Shown one piece after another: positions 1 through 5,528 of a DNA stretch of 5,528 nt. The notes below the pieces were generated by a model, which was not told where the DNA came from, did not search any database, and worked only from the letters and a program-made list of their open reading frames with translations. Source of the stretch: Desulfobacteraceae bacterium (GTDB lineage Bacteria > Desulfobacterota > Desulfobacteria > Desulfobacterales > ETH-SRB1); the NCBI GenBank assembly GCA_013202725.1, contig JABMRH010000195.1:1-5528 (forward strand). The letters run 5' to 3'. Numbering within the stretch: the first letter of the stretch is position 1; each line of letters begins with the position of its first letter. A program made the translations under genes and the position numbers.

Positions 1-2954
1 CTGCAGGATGCAGCGCACAGACCGCATCCTTTGCACAGGGTGGGCTGGATTTCCGCTTTGCCGCTCTTATCATTAAAGGTTGGCGCAGAATAAGGGCAGA
101 CAGATACACAAACACCGCAACTGCTGCAGTAGTTTGGATTGACATAAGCTACTGTGCCGCTCACCGAGATGCTTATTGCCGACAGAAGCGTAACAGCTCT
201 TGCCGCCGCGGCCTGAGCCTGTGTTATGGATTCATCTATCGTTTTCGGAGCATGGGCAAGCCCGCACACGAACACGCCGTCTGTTGCAAAATCAACAGGC
301 CGGAGTTTGACATGCGCTTCTACAAAAAAACCGTCATCATTCTGCGGCACTTTATAGAACTGAGCCAATGGATTCTTTTTTTCCGGGACAATAGCAGAGG
401 CCAGAATCAAAAGGTCGGGTCGGATTTCCATCTGACGCCTGAGCATGCAATCATTGAAAGCAACCTGTAAATCCCCCTGCTTGGCTGCTACTGTAAACTC
501 TTTGCCAAAATCGTAGCGGACAAAGTTAATCCCGCTTGAACGCGCTTTCCGGTAAAGATCTTCTCGCAGCCCGTAGGATCGCATATCCCTGTAAAGAACA
601 AAGACATTCATTTTTGGATTGATCTCTTTGAGCTTCAGGGCGCTTTTAATGGACTGCGTGCAGCAGACCTTAGAGCAGTAAGGTCGTTCCGGGATGCGCG
701 AACCAACGCATTGTACAAACACAGCCGTATTGAGCTGTCCTAACGAGGGATCGTTGTCAATCAGTCGCTGCTGAAATTCCAACCCGGTTACAACACGGGG
801 ATCTTCGCCGTAAAGGTACTGGTTCGGCTTAAGCGCCGAGGCGCCGGATGCAATGATCGTTACCCCGTGTTCCAGGACTTTGCTTTCGCCATTGTGCTGG
901 ATCGTTGTTTTGAAATCCCCTACAAAACCGTTTACTTGTTCTATCTCGGAATTCAGGAATATCTCTATATTTTTGTCGGACTGTATCGCTTTGATCAGTC
1001 CGGATAAATATTGTTGAATGTCCTCGCCTCGCCAAGTTTCGTGGAGATGCCTTGCCTGTCCGCCAAGGGTATCGGTCTTTTCAATCAAGTATGTTACATA
1101 GTTCTGTTCCGCCAGGTTCTTGGCCGCCACCATACCTGCGACGCCTCCACCAATAACAAGGGCATTCTGATCAATCTGCATAACAGGTTCGGTCAGGGGT
1201 TCAAGGAGGGCCACCTTTGACACGGCCATTCTAATGAGATCTTTGGCCTTTTCAGTAGCTTGTTCGGGATTATCCTTATGTACCCAGGAGCACAGGTTGC
1301 GGATATTGGCCATTTCGAAAAGATATTTATTAATGCCTGCGTTGATTAAAGTCTCCTGAAAAAGTGGTTCATGCGTCATAGGGGTACAAGCCGCGACAAC
1401 CACCCGATTCAATCGCTGCTCTTTGATAACCTGAGTAATTTTATCCTGGGTGTCCTGGGAGCAACTGAACATGTTTTCCTCTGCATAGACAACACAGGGC
1501 AGGCTTTGCGCAAACTCAACCAGAGGAGGGATATCAACAGTGCCCGCAATATTTGTGCCGCAACGGCAGACAAAAACGCCGATTCTGGGAGGTTCTCCAC
1601 GGATATCAATCTCCTCAGGGATATGTTTTATGCTTGTCAGGGTCCACCGAGATTCGGCTAATTTGCTCCCCACCACGCCTGCGGCAGCGCTGGCATCTAT
1701 GACCGAGGATGGAATATCCTTTGGAGCCTGAAACGCGCCGCAAACATAAATACCAGGCCTGGAGCTCCGGACAGGTTCAAAGCTGCTGGTGGCCGCAAAA
1801 TTATAGCGATCAAGTTCGATGCCCAATTTTTGAGCCAGATCCGCACATTCCCTGGTTATGCCCAGGCCCACGGAGAGCACCACCATATCAAATTCTTCTT
1901 CAACTCTCTTGCCCGCATCATCTACATAGCGGATAAGATGCCTCTCTGTTCCATTAACCGGTGGAAAGCCGGTAACTTTCGATTTGATAAAACGGATTCC
2001 TGATTCATCCTTTGCGCGGTTAAGATATCTCTCAAAGTCTTTTCCATGCGTGCGGATATCAATATAAAAAATGGCTGTATCCAGCGGCTCTTTGCTGTGT
2101 TCTTTGGCCAGCATGGCCTCTTTAATGGCGTAGGTACAGCAGACAGCAGAGCAGTATCCTTTGGCGCCGAGACATTCATCTCTGGACCCTATACATTGAA
2201 GCCAGGCAATCTTTTCGGGCTCTTTTTTATCTGATGGCCGAACCAGGTGCCCGCCATATGGCCCTGAGGCAGAGAGAATCCTCTCGAATTCCAGGCTGGT
2301 CACAATGTTGGGATATTTTCTGTAGCCGTAAGTATCATGGACTCCCGGATCAAAGACCTTGCTTCCCACGGCCAGAACAACAGCCCCTACTTTCAGGGTC
2401 AATTCCTTTTTCTTATCATTAAAATTAATAGCGTCATTAGGGCAGAATTTTTCGCATATTCTGCATCTTCCCTTTTTAAAGTAGATACAATTTTTTGGAT
2501 CAATGGTGTATTTTAACGGAACAGCCTGGGGATATTTCACATAGATTGCCTTGCGCTTACTCAGTCCCCCATCATACTCATTAAGCACTTTTTTGGGACA
2601 CTTCTCGGCACACAAGCCGCACGCAATGCACTTGTCAGTATCCACATAACGTGGATGTTGTGTTACACTGACCTCAAAATTCCCCTCGTCGCCGGAAATT
2701 CCGTTTACCTCAGAAAGGGTTAGCAACTCTATATTGATATGCCGGCCGACTTCTACCAGCTTAGGGGACATAATACACATGGCGCAGTCATTAGTTGGAA
2801 AGGTCTTATCCAGTTGCGACATCATCCCGCCGATCAAGCTGGATCTTTCCACAAGATAGACAAGGTAACCTGAATCGGCCAGATCCAGCGCTGCCTGCAT
2901 TCCGGCAACTCCGCCGCCTATCACCATAACCGAGCCTGTTTTATCCTTCGGCAT
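1..2954 (-). CDS. hdrA: Long HdrA-type flavin/iron-sulfur subunit with two FAD modules (3' end missing)
   Basis: CoB-CoM heterodisulfide reductase A-family protein, cytoplasmic; HdrA is the flavin subunit where electron bifurcation takes place in the characterised complexes. Translation gives 984 uninterrupted codons before the left edge. Order of parts: FAD/Rossmann fold 1 (GGGVAG, 13-18); TFPTNDCAMC motif (51-60); ferredoxin insert with C109/C112/C115/C119 and C156/C164/C167/C171; non-cubane-like cysteine set C254, C268, C272, C273; VCGAF-APKD flavin motif near 404-413; HdrA N-type domain starting FVCRCGTNI (461-469), with C498, C523 and C555 (NIRNLCSW); FAD fold 2 (GGGVAG, 602-607; GGQAR, 631-635); second set C749, C760, C764, C765; VCGLAHAPK (896-904); C-terminal ferredoxin C943/946/949/953 and C974/977/980/984. 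Relatives of this long type are about 1,000 residues or slightly more, so only a short tail should be missing. The ATG at 2954 is preceded by AGAGGA at 8 bases. The substrate and partner cannot be told from sequence. Confidence 0.93.
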   Translation of the reverse strand, partial: MPKDKTGSVMVIGGGVAGMQAALDLADSGYLVYLVERSSLIGGMMSQLDKTFPTNDCAMCIMSPKLVEVGRHINIELLTLSEVNGISGDEGNFEVSVTQHPRYVDTDKCIACGLCAEKCPKKVLNEYDGGLSKRKAIYVKYPQAVPLKYTIDPKNCIYFKKGRCRICEKFCPNDAINFNDKKKELTLKVGAVVLAVGSKVFDPGVHDTYGYRKYPNIVTSLEFERILSASGPYGGHLVRPSDKKEPEKIAWLQCIGSRDECLGAKGYCSAVCCTYAIKEAMLAKEHSKEPLDTAIFYIDIRTHGKDFERYLNRAKDESGIRFIKSKVTGFPPVNGTERHLIRYVDDAGKRVEEEFDMVVLSVGLGITRECADLAQKLGIELDRYNFAATSSFEPVRSSRPGIYVCGAFQAPKDIPSSVIDASAAAGVVGSKLAESRWTLTSIKHIPEEIDIRGEPPRIGVFVCRCGTNIAGTVDIPPLVEFAQSLPCVVYAEENMFSCSQDTQDKITQVIKEQRLNRVVVAACTPMTHEPLFQETLINAGINKYLFEMANIRNLCSWVHKDNPEQATEKAKDLIRMAVSKVALLEPLTEPVMQIDQNALVIGGGVAGMVAAKNLAEQNYVTYLIEKTDTLGGQARHLHETWRGEDIQQYLSGLIKAIQSDKNIEIFLNSEIEQVNGFVGDFKTTIQHNGESKVLEHGVTIIASGASALKPNQYLYGEDPRVVTGLEFQQRLIDNDPSLGQLNTAVFVQCVGSRIPERPYCSKVCCTQSIKSALKLKEINPKMNVFVLYRDMRSYGLREDLYRKARSSGINFVRYDFGKEFTVAAKQGDLQVAFNDCMLRRQMEIRPDLLILASAIVPEKKNPLAQFYKVPQNDDGFFVEAHVKLRPVDFATDGVFVCGLAHAPKTIDESITQAQAAAARAVTLLSAISISVSGTVAYVNPNYCSSCGVCVSVCPYSAPTFNDKSGKAEIQPTLCKGCGLCAASC

Positions 2955-2962
2955 TCTCGTGT

Positions 2963-2968
2963 TCCTCT
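2963..2968 (-). promoter_or_regulatory. Ribosome binding site of hdrA
   Basis: AGAGGA lies 8 bases upstream of the ATG at 2954, inside the 15-base gap after the hdrB stop codon (TAA at 2972-2970). It fixes the start of the HdrA-type gene and shows that it has its own initiation site while being transcribed with hdrB. There is no room for a promoter or terminator between the two genes. Confidence 0.75.
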
Positions 2969-2969
2969 T

Positions 2970-3830
2970 TTACAAAACCGTCAAAAATGATTTAATTTTG
3001 CCGATTCCAAGAGTTTCCTGATCGATATCCATGCACAGCCCAAGAAGCTGGGAATAAAGAACAGGGGCAAGATGTTCGCTGTTTCCGTTATTTTCGACCA
3101 TCCTCTTTTGAAGAAAATCAAATTGCAGATGACAAAATGGACAGGCTGTGCACAGATAGTCGGCGCCCGATTTTTTAGCATCCGATACCTTCTTTTTTGT
3201 CAAATTAATCGAGATATCATCATTTATTCCTGTTAAAGGCGCTCCGCAGCATTCCAGTTTTTGGGGCCAGTCAACAGATACGGCGCCGGTTATTTCCACC
3301 AGCTCATCAAATATCGTGGGGGCAATTGGATCATCAAACCGGGTGATCCTGCTTGGACGCAAGGCATGGCATCCGTAATGGACAGCAATCCTGAGCTCTT
3401 TATATGACCTTAACAACCTGCTTTTTATGGTATCAATACCAACATCATGATAAAGTACCGAGAGAAGATGTTTTACGGTGATGTTGCCCTCATATTTCAA
3501 ACCGTTATCAGCGAGTGTGTGGTTTACATCCTGCCGCAGCCTTGAATCTTCTTTGAGGAGACATTCAACCTTTTTCAGACTTCCGAAACAGCATTTGCAC
3601 AGAGTCAGTATGTCGAGACCTTCCTTTTCCGCCAATGCCAGGTTCTGGGCCGAAGACAGAATATATGCTTTCTGGTCAATATTTCTTAGCGGATAACCAC
3701 AGCAGCTAAAGTCGCGGATTTCAATCAACTCCACGCCTAAATTCTTTAGAATCGCCCTGGAAGAATCTTCATACTGGTTTACCCTTGCCGGTATATTGCA
3801 GCCCAAAAATAATGCATATTTGATCATCAT
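2970..3830 (-). CDS. hdrB: HdrB-type catalytic subunit with two CCG motifs
   Basis: Heterodisulfide reductase subunit B family, 286 residues, close to the usual length of about 290; soluble, cytoplasmic. Both cysteine-rich CCG domains are intact: C11-x31-C43C44-x33-C78xxC81 and C154-x39-C194C195-x34-C230xxC233. In the methanogen HdrABC structure these two motifs each hold a non-cubane [4Fe-4S] cluster that splits the disulfide, so a thiol-disulfide reaction is the likely role here; the actual substrate is unknown, and bacteria in which this type occurs often lack CoM/CoB. The N-terminus (KYALFLGC) and C-terminal region (PVLYSQLLGL) are typical of the family. The start at 3830 overlaps the upstream stop as ATGA; a second ATG follows directly at 3827 and is nearly as good. 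An in-frame extension to 3926 would lie wholly inside the preceding gene and has no family match. It would receive electrons from the HdrC-like end of the upstream protein and from HdrA downstream. Confidence 0.95.
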   Translation of the reverse strand: MMIKYALFLGCNIPARVNQYEDSSRAILKNLGVELIEIRDFSCCGYPLRNIDQKAYILSSAQNLALAEKEGLDILTLCKCCFGSLKKVECLLKEDSRLRQDVNHTLADNGLKYEGNITVKHLLSVLYHDVGIDTIKSRLLRSYKELRIAVHYGCHALRPSRITRFDDPIAPTIFDELVEITGAVSVDWPQKLECCGAPLTGINDDISINLTKKKVSDAKKSGADYLCTACPFCHLQFDFLQKRMVENNGNSEHLAPVLYSQLLGLCMDIDQETLGIGKIKSFLTVL

Positions 3831-5528
3831 GCCTTCTCCACATTCTTGACGGCTAAATTTTTCAATTGAAAAAACAGGTCTGTGATGTTTACATTCTGTG
3901 GACAGTGTTCCTGGCATTGATAACATGTTAGACAGTCCCAGATCATACTTGCACCTGACGCCATTTCAATAAGGCCAAGGCCGAGACAGCGCATAATTTG
4001 GTGCGGCAGCAGTCCCAGCGCCTCTTCAGGTTTATCAAAGCTGCATACCACGGGGCACACGCTGGTGCAGTTCTGGCAGCTAAAACAATATAAAAATGTA
4101 TTGTCTTTGGCTAATTGATTATATTCTTCGATACCTCCACCCTGGAGAATTAGAGGGCTTTGCTTAATCAGCGAATCAAATTTTCCTGCCACTGCCTGTT
4201 TTGCGGCCTCAACAGGTTTATAATACTCATCAGCCGGCAGCTCGTATTGTTTCAGGCCTCTGACAAATGAAAATGGAGAAAGGAGCAGTGGTTCAGGATA
4301 TCCTTTTTGGATTAAATCCTCCCGCACGTTAAGCCATAATTCCTTAAGATTGATCCCTACAGGACAAACCACGGTACATCGATCACAATTTGTGCAAAGG
4401 CAAACCCCCTCCTGGACGGCTTTTATCTCTTCAGGGCTCAGCTTTTTGCCGGCAATTAAGCTCTTTAGGGAGACCATTTTTTCTGACGGCAGAATATTTT
4501 CATTGTGCAAAGCGTCAAATGCTACGGCAGCGGAGCATCCAAAGCTGCAGGTTCCGCAATGCGTGCATGCATCCAGCTCCATCACCTGTCTTGTTGCAAT
4601 GTTTGCAGGGTCTGATTTATCCTTTTCCATAACAGAGTTGGCAAGAAGACTTACAGGGCTGGCAAAGATATGAAACATTTTGCTGAAAGGAAGGTAGGCC
4701 AGCCCGAAAAAGCAGGCCAGTATATGAATATACCACAGAATGTTGGGGCCTTTTGCCCTGTCCAGGCTTAAAGCTATTGGATTTAGAATATTGGCCAGAG
4801 CATATCCTGTAAAGGCCCATTTTGGAGAAGAATGACAGGCAGCGCAATTTGTTTCGTGGATTTCACGGCCATGTTCAAGCAGCTTTTTCTCAAAAGGCTC
4901 CTTAAGATTGGGGGAAACAACACCAAATTCATGGACCCACAGACTTTCAAGCGCTTTTAGATCCTTTTCTCCATCCACATCCGAGAACTCATTTACCATC
5001 CTTTCAAAATCGGAGATAGAGGTGATTTTTGTTGCTTCAAGAAAAAAACCGGAAATCATAATAACGGCAAGAATGATTATAGCATAATAATCCATGCTGT
5101 TTGTCTTTAGGCGGGGGACCTTCAGGATAAAGCGCCGGTATATGGCTATTGTCAGCCCCGCAATTACCATCATGCCGAAAAAATTTCGCAGAAAGAAAAA
5201 TGGATTTAAAGTGGAGTAATATTCGCTAAACAGGGAGCTGGTTATATGCTTATCAAGCCCATGCATGAGCAGTAATAACACAAAACCTGTGTACATGAGC
5301 ATATGCATGGCCCAGCGGAGAAAATCCTCTTTAAGAATCCTTTTTTGAAACACTACATCAAGGATAAATACCTTAATCAGGATAAGGATTTTTGCGCTGA
5401 AAATAACTCTGATAATACCCTTAAAACCAGCAGTCAACCTTTCAGATCTGCTGATATTCTTGGCTGAAAAACCGATCTTCCAGGAGAACCAGGTGTAGAT
5501 CTTGTAGATAACACCGAAAATGAAGACA
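3827..5528 (-). CDS. Membrane cytochrome b with c-heme loop fused to two iron-sulfur diclusters, HdrC-like C-terminus (5' end missing)
   Basis: Integral-membrane electron-transfer protein, 566 residues visible; the frame stays open to the right edge, so the true start lies outside. Residue 1 here is the first full codon (5527-5525). The N-part resembles the NarI/DsrM/HdrE gamma-type cytochrome b: helices near 1-14 (cut), 75-91, 111-130, 147-165 and 263-284, with H75, H89, H268 and H286 placed to bind two b hemes. The loop between the last two helices holds CAACH (228-232), a c-heme site; the basic segment RRFILKVPRLK before helix four puts this loop in the periplasm. Two cytoplasmic diclusters follow: C321/324/327/331 with C378/381/384/388, then C481/484/487/491 with C532/535/538/542. 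The second pair and its surroundings (PHQIMRCLGLGL, WDCLTCYQCQEHCP, TDLFFQLKNLAV) are classic HdrC. Probably links a quinone pool or periplasmic cytochrome to HdrB/HdrA. The stop overlaps the hdrB start. Confidence 0.9.
   Translation of the reverse strand, partial: VFIFGVIYKIYTWFSWKIGFSAKNISRSERLTAGFKGIIRVIFSAKILILIKVFILDVVFQKRILKEDFLRWAMHMLMYTGFVLLLLMHGLDKHITSSLFSEYYSTLNPFFFLRNFFGMMVIAGLTIAIYRRFILKVPRLKTNSMDYYAIIILAVIMISGFFLEATKITSISDFERMVNEFSDVDGEKDLKALESLWVHEFGVVSPNLKEPFEKKLLEHGREIHETNCAACHSSPKWAFTGYALANILNPIALSLDRAKGPNILWYIHILACFFGLAYLPFSKMFHIFASPVSLLANSVMEKDKSDPANIATRQVMELDACTHCGTCSFGCSAAVAFDALHNENILPSEKMVSLKSLIAGKKLSPEEIKAVQEGVCLCTNCDRCTVVCPVGINLKELWLNVREDLIQKGYPEPLLLSPFSFVRGLKQYELPADEYYKPVEAAKQAVAGKFDSLIKQSPLILQGGGIEEYNQLAKDNTFLYCFSCQNCTSVCPVVCSFDKPEEALGLLPHQIMRCLGLGLIEMASGASMIWDCLTCYQCQEHCPQNVNITDLFFQLKNLAVKNVEKA
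3836..3839 (-). promoter_or_regulatory. Ribosome binding site of hdrB, inside the upstream gene
   Basis: GGAG sits 5 bases before the ATG at 3830 and 8 bases before the second ATG at 3827, within the last codons of the preceding gene. It supports a start at one of these two tandem ATGs over the far upstream in-frame start at 3926, and with the ATGA overlap it suggests translational coupling. Confidence 0.65.
3899..4087 (-). other. Second [4Fe-4S] dicluster of the membrane subunit (HdrC type)
   Basis: CFSCQNCTSVCP and CLTCYQCQEHCP, with the HdrC-specific stretch around PHQIMRCLGLGL between them and NITDLFFQLKNLAV after them. This segment alone equals the core of a normal free-standing HdrC and is the expected docking point for HdrB, whose gene follows immediately. 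Confidence 0.85.
4361..4567 (-). other. First [4Fe-4S] dicluster of the membrane subunit (HdrD/DsrK-like type)
   Basis: Two CxxCxxCxxxC sets: CTHCGTCSFGC and CTNCDRCTVVCP, separated by 46 residues containing an ILPSEK motif. The first set lacks the proline that normally follows the last cysteine. In HdrD, DsrK and EMO-type proteins this dicluster is followed by CCG domains; here it is followed by a linker of about 90 residues and a second dicluster. Confidence 0.8.
4832..4846 (-). other. c-type heme attachment motif CAACH in the membrane subunit
   Basis: The codons for C-A-A-C-H lie in the roughly 95-residue loop between predicted helices 4 and 5. The positive-inside pattern and the cytoplasmic C-terminal iron-sulfur part both place the loop outside, where c-heme ligation happens. 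The loop has further histidines (LWVHEF, LEHG, EIHET) that could serve as the sixth ligand. Covalent attachment is predicted, not shown. Confidence 0.7.

Noticed and set aside
1371..1661. Plus-strand open frame of 96 codons, and similar plus-strand frames at 252-470, 1011-1220, 1540-1731, 1709-1936, 2046-2234 and 2234-2422.
   Set aside because: All lie opposite the continuous HdrA frame, show no recognisable motif and are expected by chance against a long coding region.
829..2179. Short minus-strand frames at 829-1035, 1409-1609 and 1922-2179, which at first suggested a broken gene in this region.
   Set aside because: Codon-by-codon translation shows a single intact HdrA frame across the whole stretch; it lacks a stop only because it leaves the window.
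2760..2800. A possible selenocysteine in the TFPTNDCAMC region or elsewhere in HdrA, since some HdrA proteins are selenoproteins.
   Set aside because: The motif cysteines are ordinary TGC and TGT codons, and no in-frame TGA exists in the visible part of the gene.
3831..3926. N-terminal extension of HdrB starting at 3926.
   Set aside because: It would overlap the coding end of the upstream gene by about 100 bases, its residues do not resemble any HdrB N-terminus, and a good ribosome site and family-typical start lie at 3830/3827.
4350..4673. Plus-strand open frames opposite the iron-sulfur part of the membrane gene (also 4390-4632, and 3478-3696 opposite hdrB).
   Set aside because: The cysteine-rich frame on the other strand is clearly the real one; these show no domain features and no convincing ribosome site was noted.
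3827..5437. TTG at 5437 as the start of the membrane subunit (536 residues).
   Set aside because: The same frame is open for 30 more codons to the window edge and encodes a plausible first helix and basic segment (VFIFGVIYKIYTWF and following). The gene simply starts outside the window.

Overview
The window is one densely packed segment of a minus-strand operon coding for a heterodisulfide reductase (Hdr)-type electron-transfer complex. Both outer genes run off the window edges, so no promoter, terminator or operon end is visible. Read in the direction of transcription (right to left) there are three genes. The first is a membrane-anchored cytochrome b / c-heme / iron-sulfur protein whose C-terminus is HdrC-like (5528 to 3827, 5' end missing). 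The second is HdrB (3830 to 2970). The third is a long, double-flavin HdrA (2954 to 1, 3' end missing). The gene joints are a 4-base ATGA overlap and a 15-base gap filled by a ribosome binding site, so co-translation and a common complex are very likely. I translated HdrA codon by codon and found no internal stop, frameshift or TGA codon.

The organism is most likely a strictly anaerobic bacterium of the Desulfobacterota (Deltaproteobacteria; sulfate reducer or syntroph). The long HdrA with two FAD modules, the stand-alone HdrB with two CCG motifs, and a NarI/DsrM-like membrane subunit fused to iron-sulfur domains are typical of that group. The CxxCH motif implies c-type cytochrome maturation. 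This assignment rests on family resemblance recalled from memory, not on a database search.

The proposed electron path is as follows. The membrane subunit has four histidines placed to bind two b hemes. It also has a predicted periplasmic loop with one covalent c-heme site, then two successive pairs of [4Fe-4S] clusters on the cytoplasmic side. Electrons could pass between a quinone or a periplasmic cytochrome and the soluble HdrB/HdrA part. HdrB would carry two non-cubane [4Fe-4S] clusters that act on a disulfide. HdrA has two FAD modules and many iron-sulfur clusters, and could bifurcate or confurcate electrons with ferredoxin or another carrier. The system joins the two textbook Hdr designs: the soluble flavin-based HdrABC and the membrane cytochrome-linked HdrDE. 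No hydrogenase, formate dehydrogenase, FloxCD or MvhD gene is visible, so the physiological partner is unknown. No stretch without a gene exceeds 15 bases, and no RNA gene, mobile element, repeat array or CRISPR was seen.
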